Part shown: positions 1-5,157 of the stretch, piece by piece
Layout of the letters: each line of letters begins with the position of its first letter
Numbering within the stretch: position 1 is the first letter of the stretch
DNA from: Erwinia sp.
GTDB lineage: Bacteria; Pseudomonadota; Gammaproteobacteria; Enterobacterales; Enterobacteriaceae
Direction of reading: 5' to 3'
DNA length: 7,805 bases
NCBI GenBank assembly: GCA_003512805.1
Contig: DOOK01000292.1
Coordinates: 1-7,805 of the forward strand
The notes under the pieces: generated by a model
Databases searched by the model: none
Told to the model about the DNA's origin: nothing
The model's input: only the letters and a program-made list of their open reading frames with translations
Made by a program: the position numbers and the translations under genes

Positions 1-13
1 CGCTCTTCCGATC
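1..13 (+). other. Illumina adapter remnant at contig end
   Basis: The first 13 bases, CGCTCTTCCGATC, equal the 3' end of the standard Illumina adapter (which ends CGCTCTTCCGATCT) apart from its last T. Homology of the downstream frame to DnaB (I-T-L-S-E-K-L-E) starts exactly at base 14. The in-frame residues from 2-13 (A-L-P-I) do not fit DnaB well. I infer an untrimmed adapter rather than biological sequence. Confidence 0.75.
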
Positions 14-1198
14 ATCACGCTTAGCGAGAAGCTGGAGCACAATAATGATCTTGAGCGCTGTGGCGGTTTCGCTTATCTGGCGGAACTCTCTAAAAATACC
101 CCCTCAGCTGCCAATATTATGGGCTATGCCGCTGTCATGGTGGAGAAAAGCCGTTTACGGGAGTTGCTTGTTGTTGGCAATGCCATTCTGGCCGACGTGC
201 ATCACCATCGCCTTAGCGCGCTAGAGGTTGCAGAGCATGCTGAAAATGCCCTTTTCAAACTGAGTGAACAGGACATTATTCAGAGTGCGAAAGAGATCGA
301 TGTGACGGAAGCGCTTGACTTACTGCTTAGTAAACTTGAATCCGCCACGGCATCAGACAATTTTATAACCGGCACTCCGACAGGTATGGCAGCGCTGGAT
401 TATATGTCCTGTGGGCTTCAGCCTGGGGATCTGATTTTGCTGGCAGCCAGGCCATCAATGGGCAAAACCTCTATGGCGCTGAGCTGGTGCATTGGCGCAT
501 TGCTGGGACGGCCGCAAAAAAGCGTTTTTATCTTTAGTATTGAAATGCCTACCGAACAGCTGATGATGCGGCTGCTTTCCATGCGTAGCCGGGTTGAGCT
601 TAGTCGTCTGCGCAGCGGCGATCTTGGAGATACTGAATGGAATCTCATTAGTAAGGGAGCTTACGAACTGGCCGAATGGCGCAATCGACTTATCATCGAT
701 GATAACAGCGCCCAAACCCCGGCAACGCTCCGTACCCGTGCGCGCCGTTACATCCGTAAGTACGGGCAGCCTTCACTCATCATGATCGATTATCTGCAAC
801 TGGTACGTTGTCCTGGAATGGAGAATCGCACGCAGGAAATCGCCGAAATTTCACGTTCTCTTAAGGCTCTTGGCAAAGAACTCGGCTGCCCGGTACTCGC
901 GCTTTCCCAGCTTAATCGTCAGGTCGAACAACGCGCTGATAAACGCCCTAATAATGGGGATCTGCGTGATTCCGGCGCGCTTGAGCAGGACGCTGACCTG
1001 ATTAGCTTTATCTACAGGGACGAGGTTTACAACGCAGACACTAATTATCCAGGGCAGGCAGAGATCATCATCAGTAAACAGCGCCAGGGGCCAACCGGTA
1101 CCCTGAAAGTGCAGTTTGATGGAAAATACACGCTGTTTTCTGAATACCCGGAAGGCGGTTATGACCTCGGATATGATTACAGGAAACAGTCCCGATGA
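2..1198 (+). CDS. DnaB-family replicative DNA helicase, 5' partial
   Basis: An ATP-driven hexameric helicase that would unwind the replication fork of the element. The frame is open from base 2. An internal ATG at 119 is not the true start, because the codons before it already read as the DnaB N-terminal domain (LERCGGFAYLAEL, NTPSAANI). About 398 residues are visible; roughly 70-80 N-terminal residues are missing compared with E. coli DnaB (471 aa). Visible motifs: Walker A AARPSMGKTS (about 440-472), FSIEMP (about 535-552), Walker B LIMIDYLQL (about 775-801), EIAEISRSLKALGKEL, the SQLNRQVEQRADKRP segment, DLRDSGALEQDADL with the conserved arginine, and KQRQGPTGT near the C-terminus. All catalytic motifs are intact. 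It ends in an ATGA overlap with the next gene. It is probably an element-borne paralogue of host dnaB; the closeness to chromosomal DnaB is notable. Residues from bases 2-13 are likely adapter. Confidence 0.93.
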   Translation, partial: ALPIITLSEKLEHNNDLERCGGFAYLAELSKNTPSAANIMGYAAVMVEKSRLRELLVVGNAILADVHHHRLSALEVAEHAENALFKLSEQDIIQSAKEIDVTEALDLLLSKLESATASDNFITGTPTGMAALDYMSCGLQPGDLILLAARPSMGKTSMALSWCIGALLGRPQKSVFIFSIEMPTEQLMMRLLSMRSRVELSRLRSGDLGDTEWNLISKGAYELAEWRNRLIIDDNSAQTPATLRTRARRYIRKYGQPSLIMIDYLQLVRCPGMENRTQEIAEISRSLKALGKELGCPVLALSQLNRQVEQRADKRPNNGDLRDSGALEQDADLISFIYRDEVYNADTNYPGQAEIIISKQRQGPTGTLKVQFDGKYTLFSEYPEGGYDLGYDYRKQSR

Positions 1199-2772
1199 AT
1201 AAAACCTTTCCTGAGAGTTCAACTGCTGGCGTAGAAAGCACTCTTACGCGGTTGTTTACGCTTGATCAGTTACGTCCTAACCCTGACGACCCGCGCAAAA
1301 CGCGTAATCCGCGCTTTGACTATATAAAGGAGTCAATCAGGGCTCGCGGGCTTGCCTCCGTGCCGATTGTTACTCGCGACCCACGCCTTCCTGAAGGGAT
1401 ATGGACGTTCAGTGACGGGGGTAATACCCGATATGCAATTCTTAAAGAGCTCTGGGAGGAAACGGGCGAAAACCGGTTCAATGAAATTTTATGCGCCATT
1501 AAACCTTGGCCTGGTAGGCTAAATTGCTTGGTTGGCCATCTGGCCGAAAACGAAGGACGCGGGTCGCTAACGTTTATCGATAAAGCGTTTGGCGTGCAGA
1601 ATGTGCGAAAAATTCATGAGGAAACGGTTGGCCGAAAAGCAACCTTACGCGAGCTTTCAGCTATTCTGGCGAAGGAAGGTTTGCCCGTTCACTATTCCAC
1701 AATAAGTCGGATGGAAGATACTCTGAAGCATCTTTTTCCCTGGATGCCGACATTGCTAACATCCGGATTCAAACGAGAAAGTATTAACCAGCTTCTGTCG
1801 CTCAGGCAAAGTGCCGAAAAAGTCTGGGACAACTGCTGCCTTAATAAAGGCATTGAGCCTGTTAAAACCTTCGCAGACGTGTATGGCGGGTGCTGCCAGA
1901 AATTCGACGAGCCTGAAAGCTGGTCTCAGGATATGTTCCTTGACGAGCTAATTGGCGATCTGACTGATGCACTGCCAGATGATGAAATGGACTATGACCG
2001 CTGGCTACTGGAGCTTCGGGACGCCAGAAAACCAATGTTGCACTCTGAGGATCATGAGCAGGATGCCTCTCCTCAGCCCCAAATATCAGTCATGCCTCTT
2101 GTCGGCGCTAACGATGAGGCCGCGATTCATAAGGCAGGAACAGAGATTGAACTAATCGCTGCTGATACGCCGCGAAATAACGAACTGCACATTGCAGAAG
2201 AAAAGGCACCCTCTGGCCCCTCTGATTTACTTGATGATATTCAAATTGAGTCATCTCCGGTTATACATACAGAAGTCGCTTCATCAGAGTTTGAAACACA
2301 TACAGCAACTGATGGACAATCCCCTCAGCCTGCTGAATTTACTGAAAACAACGGGGCAGGTGCTTCTTTCTGGCAAATAAATGCCCTTCAGGACGATATC
2401 GAACATCTGCAAAGTATGGCCTATCGACTGTGCTGGGATATCAGCGAAGCGTTGGGCTGTGCTGAAGATTTCGAGCCGGCGAGCGAAGATGAAAACGCGC
2501 CCGGTTATCGTTTGGCCTCTGCAGAAAATTCACATCCGGCTGCACTGCTTCTGGCTGCGCTCGCTGGTACCGGTGCTGGTACCGTGAATATGGAGCTTGC
2601 TGTAAATCTGCTGATCGGGACATCAGAATCTCATCCTCCTCTACTTAATGACGATATGACCCTGACGTTATTTCGCCTGGTTAGGGTGCTTCGTCGCCTC
2701 CGCGAACTGCAGCGACAGGCCGCTGCTCCAATTTATGCCTTAACAACTGAAGGGTTGCACAATGAATACTAA
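1195..2772 (+). CDS. ICE-type ParB-family protein (PFGI-1 class)
   Basis: A 525-aa protein of the ParB family found in SPI-7/PFGI-1-type ICEs (the TIGR03764 type, from memory). The start ATG overlaps the helicase stop (ATGA), with AGGAAA at 1181-1186 as the ribosome site. The ParB N-terminal fold spans about residues 20-135: LDQLRPNPDDPR (23-34), the motif GGNTRYAIL at 75-83 where canonical ParB has GERRxxA, and HLAENEGRGSLTFIDKA (115-131), matching the ENxxRxxL box. A likely helix-turn-helix follows (about 149-178, ATLRELSAILAKEG). Residues about 255-395 are acidic, rich in E, D, S and P, and probably disordered. The C-terminal 120 residues look helical. The role could be segregation of the excised element. 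In ICEclc, as I recall, a ParB-like protein (BisD) works with a DUF2857 partner as a transcription activator; the overlap with the DUF2857 gene here fits that too. Confidence 0.88.
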   Translation: MNKTFPESSTAGVESTLTRLFTLDQLRPNPDDPRKTRNPRFDYIKESIRARGLASVPIVTRDPRLPEGIWTFSDGGNTRYAILKELWEETGENRFNEILCAIKPWPGRLNCLVGHLAENEGRGSLTFIDKAFGVQNVRKIHEETVGRKATLRELSAILAKEGLPVHYSTISRMEDTLKHLFPWMPTLLTSGFKRESINQLLSLRQSAEKVWDNCCLNKGIEPVKTFADVYGGCCQKFDEPESWSQDMFLDELIGDLTDALPDDEMDYDRWLLELRDARKPMLHSEDHEQDASPQPQISVMPLVGANDEAAIHKAGTEIELIAADTPRNNELHIAEEKAPSGPSDLLDDIQIESSPVIHTEVASSEFETHTATDGQSPQPAEFTENNGAGASFWQINALQDDIEHLQSMAYRLCWDISEALGCAEDFEPASEDENAPGYRLASAENSHPAALLLAALAGTGAGTVNMELAVNLLIGTSESHPPLLNDDMTLTLFRLVRVLRRLRELQRQAAAPIYALTTEGLHNEY

Positions 2773-3343
2773 TCTATCCCGCGCTGCTAATGGTTTCCTG
2801 CTCGATCTCGTTATGGAGCTTAAAAATGGTTTCATTCGTCGCTGCGATAAAATGGGGTTGACCGGTGAAGAGATCGCCGCACTCAAGGATATGACTATCG
2901 AGGATATTCACTACATCTGTAACAGTGAGGTTTCTGTACTGTCGTTTCAGATAAACCATGAAAACCTCAGCCGGCTGCTGAATCAAGCGCGGACAGAGCA
3001 GACCCGACTTAAACGGCTCGATCGCGCCTTGGCTCTGGGTGGCTCTATTGCGTTGCTGTCCCACTTCTTTGGCCTGCCAAGCAGCGAGGTTGCTACCCGC
3101 CGCCGCATTGCCGGCATAAAAGTTCGTGCAGGTCGCGGAACGGTCATATCTGACGATGAGAGCGCCCGGCTCTGGTCGATTTGGGATAACAGCGGCAAGA
3201 CGGTTTCCTGCGACACGGAAGAAGGTCTTGAAATCATGTTGCTTGCAGCTGAGGAAATGAATATTCCGCTGACCGCCGTCTGGAATACGATCCGTAAATG
3301 GGAAAGTGAAAGGCTGACCGCTTCGAGTCGAAGAATGGCATAA
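2762..3343 (+). CDS. DUF2857 protein, FlhD/FlhC-like putative transcription regulator
   Basis: A 193-aa protein of the DUF2857 type, conserved beside parB in this ICE class. It overlaps parB by 11 bp, with GAAGGG at 2749-2754 as ribosome site, so it is translationally coupled. My reading is that residues 32-73 (G-L-T-x-E-E, D-M-T-I-E-D-I, F-Q-I-N, then N-L-S-R-L-L) align without gaps to the FlhD stretch beginning GINEE and continuing L-T-L-P-Q-M to F-R-F-D. Residues 86-142 carry an A-L-x-L-G-G-S-I helix-turn-helix (about 89-118), then RAGRGTVISDDE and W138/W141. This parallels the A-x-E-L-I-x-L-G-A-R ... W-F-M-T-W-E region of FlhC. Identity is low, so this is inference. No FlhC-type zinc cysteine cluster is visible. 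The likely role is activation of ICE genes, alone or with the ParB-like partner. Confidence 0.82.
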   Translation: MNTNLSRAANGFLLDLVMELKNGFIRRCDKMGLTGEEIAALKDMTIEDIHYICNSEVSVLSFQINHENLSRLLNQARTEQTRLKRLDRALALGGSIALLSHFFGLPSSEVATRRRIAGIKVRAGRGTVISDDESARLWSIWDNSGKTVSCDTEEGLEIMLLAAEEMNIPLTAVWNTIRKWESERLTASSRRMA

Positions 3344-3348
3344 GAGCC

Positions 3349-3375
3349 TGCCCGCGGCTTGAGGCAGAGCGGGCA
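3349..3375 (+). promoter_or_regulatory. Stem-loop between DUF2857 gene and small ORF
   Basis: TGCCCGC (3349-3355) pairs perfectly with GCGGGCA (3369-3375) around a 13-base loop. It has no T-run, so it is not a simple terminator. It may stabilise the upstream mRNA end, be a processing site, or damp read-through. The ATG at 3375 lies in the stem base, which argues against use of that start for the next gene. Confidence 0.45.
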
Positions 3376-3397
3376 TGAACATTCACTGTAATAAGCT

Positions 3398-3404
3398 GAG
3401 GAGA
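3398..3404 (+). promoter_or_regulatory. Strong Shine-Dalgarno that selects the GTG start at 3411
   Basis: GAGGAGA sits 6-7 bases before GTG 3411. The in-frame ATG at 3375 has no comparable site and is buried in the 3349-3375 hairpin, so GTG is the better start. Confidence 0.7.
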
Positions 3405-3410
3405 TTCATC

Positions 3411-3659
3411 GTGAAACTAAATGAAATTATCCCGGGCCTGAAAGCGCCGGCTACGGCTCCATCCGCCATTTGTAAAAAGGCCGCCAGAGCGGTACACAGC
3501 TTCTATAAGGGAGAACGTAACTTTAAGCGCCTCCATGAAAATCGGACTGGTTATTACAAAATAGATGTTGGTCCGTTCTGGCGCTTACTCAGCAGGGATC
3601 AAGGCCAGACCTGGATAATGATGAATCATGAAAGATACAACACTGCGATTCGTAACTGA
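3411..3659 (+). CDS. Small basic protein with RelE/ParE-like C-terminus
   Basis: Using the GTG start this is an 82-residue protein (94 from the ATG at 3375). It is basic in its first half (K-K-A-A-R-A, G-E-R-N-F-K-R-L). It ends in a strand-like run, GYYKIDVGPFWRLLSRDQ then TWIMMNHERYNTAI. The pattern Y-x-I-x-V-G-x-x-x-R-L-L followed by H-x-x-Y resembles the beta-sheet core of RelE/ParE-type proteins, but this is pattern reading only. No antitoxin-like gene lies directly beside it, and it sits between a regulator and a replication gene. It may be a domesticated RelE-fold RNA- or DNA-binding protein, or simply an ICE protein of unknown role. It is likely genuine because of its excellent ribosome site and clean fit between neighbours. 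Confidence 0.72.
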   Translation: MKLNEIIPGLKAPATAPSAICKKAARAVHSFYKGERNFKRLHENRTGYYKIDVGPFWRLLSRDQGQTWIMMNHERYNTAIRN

Positions 3660-3674
3660 ATGCGAGAGAGATTG

Positions 3675-3714
3675 CTTAGCGGTACGCTTTCAGGCATAGC
3701 GCTAAGTGTTTTTT
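3675..3714 (+). terminator. Terminator- or attenuator-like hairpin before the initiator gene
   Basis: CTTAGCG (3675-3681) pairs with CGCTAAG (3700-3706), followed by TGTTTTTT (3707-3714). The loop is long (18 bases). A competing small hairpin AGCG-GTA-CGCT (3678-3688) uses the same left arm, so an attenuator is possible. It lies 29 bp before the initiator start and could limit initiator expression from the upstream operon. Confidence 0.5.
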
Positions 3715-3742
3715 ATAACCACGATCCGCATAAGGGAGAGTA

Positions 3743-4918
3743 ATGAAGCTTCCGGATGACAGCCTGATTAGCCTCGCTGTCAAAAAAATGAATGACCGCC
3801 TGCAGGCGCGTGAGTTGGGAGAGCAAAGTAACTTTGCGCGCGGCGGACTGCTGTTCATGGGTAACGTGCATGACGCACTTCCCCGACGATTGTTGCTGGA
3901 TACCCGGCTATCTCCTTTCGATAAAATGGCCTGGATAATTATTCGCCTGCACGCCCAGCATAATGACGGGGCGGTATTTCCTTCTTATGACGATCTGCAG
4001 CTTCAGCTGGCAACACCGGGCAAAGGTAAAGCCTCCAGAGAGACTATCAGCCGGGTATTGCTTATGCTGCGCATTACCGGCTGGCTGAGCCTGTGTAAGC
4101 GCGTCCGTGACGATAAGGGACGCATAAGGGGAAACATTTATGCGCAGCATGACGAACCGCTGACGTTCGCCGATGCCGAGTTACTTGATCCTCGCTGGCT
4201 TCAGACAGTAGCGGAGGCGTGCTTTAGCAGCAATAAGACAATAAGCCAGACGGCAAAAGCCATCATTAACGATGTTTGCCTTGATCCCGCCATGCGTCAT
4301 CACCGAAGCCACCTGGCCGTTATAGAAGGGCGCCTGGGTGCAGCGCAAAATCCCTCCGATATGAAAAATCGTATGCAGGTAATGAATCTGGGTTCGGAAT
4401 CCGAACCCAGTGAAAAGAGCCATAAAATGTCACCTGATTCGGATTCCGAACCGGGGGAAAAAGCCCCTGAAAACAACAGAGTTCGGGAACCGAACAGTTA
4501 CGTACGTATTGTTAATAACAATACTAATAATACATACGTACAGCAGGCATCTGTTCTGCCTGAGAAGTTTGCCTGCCTGCTGAGTGAGCAGGACCGCAAG
4601 ATGCTGAGCGCACAGCTTCAGGCGCTTAAGACAGAGCAGGCACTGCTGGTTTTGCAAAACCTCGCCAGGGCCATGAAAGAAGGCTCTCTTCAGAATCCGG
4701 TGGGATGGATGTTGACCGTGCTCAAGAAAGCCCGGAAGGGCGAGCTTTACCAGCCGCAGAGGGAATCCATTGCTAAACCTGTACCCGCCCGACCTGAGTA
4801 CCGGCCAGTCCAGTCCGAACGGCCTTTGCGCCGGCCGGTCACAAATGACGCCCGCGTGCGGGACATCATTCAGCGTGTGCGATCTCACATTCATTCTGAC
4901 CGATCTGACAATGACTAA
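3743..4918 (+). CDS. STY4528-type ICE replication initiator protein
   Basis: A 391-aa protein of the pathogenicity-island replication family (STY4528 type), expected to bind the element's origin and recruit the DnaB-type helicase encoded upstream. The start ATG follows AAGGGAG (3732-3738). Residues about 48-138 form a winged-helix domain: D-T-R-L-S-P-F-D-K-M-A-W, then FPSYDDLQLQLA, then RETISRVLLMLRITGWL and a basic wing VRDDKGRIRGNIYAQ. A polar linker (about 200-275) rich in S, E, P and N contains SESEP and SDSEP peptides. The C-terminal part (about 275-340) is helical and ends in QNPVGWMLTVLKKARKGELY, a form common at the end of phage and plasmid helicase-recruiting proteins. The tail is basic and proline-rich. 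The linker codons hold regular DNA dyads and an A/T-rich run (separate entries), giving a lambda O-like layout. Family call is from memory; the domain roles are inferred. Confidence 0.87.
   Translation: MKLPDDSLISLAVKKMNDRLQARELGEQSNFARGGLLFMGNVHDALPRRLLLDTRLSPFDKMAWIIIRLHAQHNDGAVFPSYDDLQLQLATPGKGKASRETISRVLLMLRITGWLSLCKRVRDDKGRIRGNIYAQHDEPLTFADAELLDPRWLQTVAEACFSSNKTISQTAKAIINDVCLDPAMRHHRSHLAVIEGRLGAAQNPSDMKNRMQVMNLGSESEPSEKSHKMSPDSDSEPGEKAPENNRVREPNSYVRIVNNNTNNTYVQQASVLPEKFACLLSEQDRKMLSAQLQALKTEQALLVLQNLARAMKEGSLQNPVGWMLTVLKKARKGELYQPQRESIAKPVPARPEYRPVQSERPLRRPVTNDARVRDIIQRVRSHIHSDRSDND
4388..4410. repeat. Iteron 1, 23-bp perfect palindrome
   Basis: Arms CTGGGTTCGGA (4388-4398) and TCCGAACCCAG (4400-4410) are exact reverse complements around A4399. 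It encodes part of GSESEPS. This is the longest and most perfect of the three dyads. Confidence 0.85.
4438..4450. repeat. Iteron 2, TTCGGA-T-TCCGAA palindrome
   Basis: Thirteen-base perfect palindrome with the same core, 45 bp after iteron 1. It shares the right flank ACC with iteron 1 and encodes part of DSDSEP. Confidence 0.8.
4481..4495. repeat. Iteron 3, GTTCGG-GAA-CCGAAC palindrome
   Basis: Fifteen-base dyad with 6-bp arms and a 3-base centre, its core 44 bp after that of iteron 2. Its core is in a different codon phase from iterons 1 and 2 (it encodes V-R-E-P-N), so the match is at DNA level. Confidence 0.78.
4499..4540. repeat. A/T-rich nested inverted repeat
   Basis: A perfect 19-base palindrome lies at 4506-4524 (arms GTATTGTTA and TAACAATAC around A4515). 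It is nested at the left in a larger inverted repeat with arms TACGTACGTATT (4499-4510) and AATACATACGTA (4529-4540), 11 of 12 pairs matching. It is A/T-rich and directly follows the iterons, so it could be the melting element or a cruciform. Confidence 0.75.
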
Positions 4919-4948
4919 GTCAGCTTTCGGGTGGGGGTGTAAAGCGCT

Positions 4949-5020
4949 CAGTGTTGTGCGCTGCAGCAAAGTACAAAAAGCAAGCAGTGTTGCAGCCTGC
5001 AACAAAGTACGAAACGTAAG
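4949..5020 (+). repeat. Two tandem 36-bp direct repeats
   Basis: Copy 1 (4949-4984) and copy 2 (4985-5020) both begin CAGTGTTG, share CTGCA and CAAAGTAC, and match at 28 of 36 positions by hand. Copy 2 contains a perfect 17-base palindrome, TGTTGCAG-C-CTGCAACA (4988-5004); copy 1 is degenerate there. A third, weakly similar start may follow at 5021 (CAGCATTACG). They lie in a noncoding stretch upstream of a regulator-like gene, which suggests operators or a second set of initiator sites. Confidence 0.78.
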
Positions 5021-5096
5021 CAGCATTACGATCCGCAATTCCTGTTTCTGCGGAAATTTTCTATTTCTGAAAACTGATTTTGAATTGTTCATTCGC

Positions 5097-5112
5097 TCCT
5101 CAGGAATGAGGA
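5097..5112 (+). promoter_or_regulatory. Short hairpin with GNRA-type loop in probable leader
   Basis: TCCTCA and TGAGGA pair perfectly around GGAA, a GNRA tetraloop. There is no T-run. It lies 35 bp before the ribosome site of the AcaB-like gene and could be a leader structure; a role is unproven. Confidence 0.35.
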
Positions 5113-5157
5113 TGCCCCTTCAGCATAATCGATGCCTTTGCCTATCAGGAGACAGCT

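Larger units (their letters stand above)
4388..4541. other. Putative intragenic replication origin (iterons plus A/T-rich unwinding element)
   Basis: Three dyads with core TTCGG-N3-CCGAA start at 4393, 4438 and 4482 (spacing 45 and 44 bp, about four helical turns). Directly after them 4496-4535 is about 78% A/T (31 of 40 bases by hand count). The block lies inside the initiator gene, between its DNA-binding and C-terminal domains, as the lambda origin lies within gene O. No DnaA box is visible, so initiation would depend on the encoded initiator. The third dyad is in another codon phase, so peptide repetition does not explain it. Function is inferred. Confidence 0.6.
4919..5157. promoter_or_regulatory. 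Intergenic region before the AcaB-like gene
   Basis: 239 bp with no convincing gene. It holds two tandem 36-bp repeats (4949-5020), then an A/T-rich stretch (about 5036-5095) with a weak hairpin TCCGCA (5032-5037) / TGCGGA (5049-5054) followed by AATTTTC that could be a poor terminator, then the hairpin TCCTCA-GGAA-TGAGGA (5097-5112). The gene start is marked by AGGAG at 5147-5151. It probably contains the promoter and operators of the downstream gene group, but I cannot place -35 and -10 boxes with confidence. Confidence 0.5.

Noticed and set aside
14..19. ATCACG after the adapter-like bases, equal to a TruSeq index
   Set aside because: In the real adapter this index does not follow CCGATC, and the bases encode the conserved I-T of DnaB, so they are native.
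2564..2584. Direct repeat CTGGTACCG twice, 12 bp apart, in parB
   Set aside because: It encodes the small-residue run A-G-T-G-A-G-T in frame; local coding redundancy explains it.
2774..3382. Antisense open frame of 202 codons opposite the DUF2857 gene
   Set aside because: The + strand frame has a good ribosome site, operon coupling and family features; the antisense product resembles nothing.
3375..3410. N-terminal extension of the small protein from ATG 3375
   Set aside because: The ATG is in a stem and lacks a ribosome site, while GTG 3411 has a near-ideal one.
4949..5020. CRISPR array
   Set aside because: The two 36-bp units abut with no spacer, and no cas gene is present.
4430..5092. 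Antisense open frame of 220 codons
   Set aside because: It lies opposite the initiator gene and its origin-like linker, has no recognisable motif and no ribosome site, and extends into the repeat region; a shadow frame.
5097..5112. Hairpin as a rho-independent terminator
   Set aside because: There is no T-run after the stem, and it lies just before a gene start.
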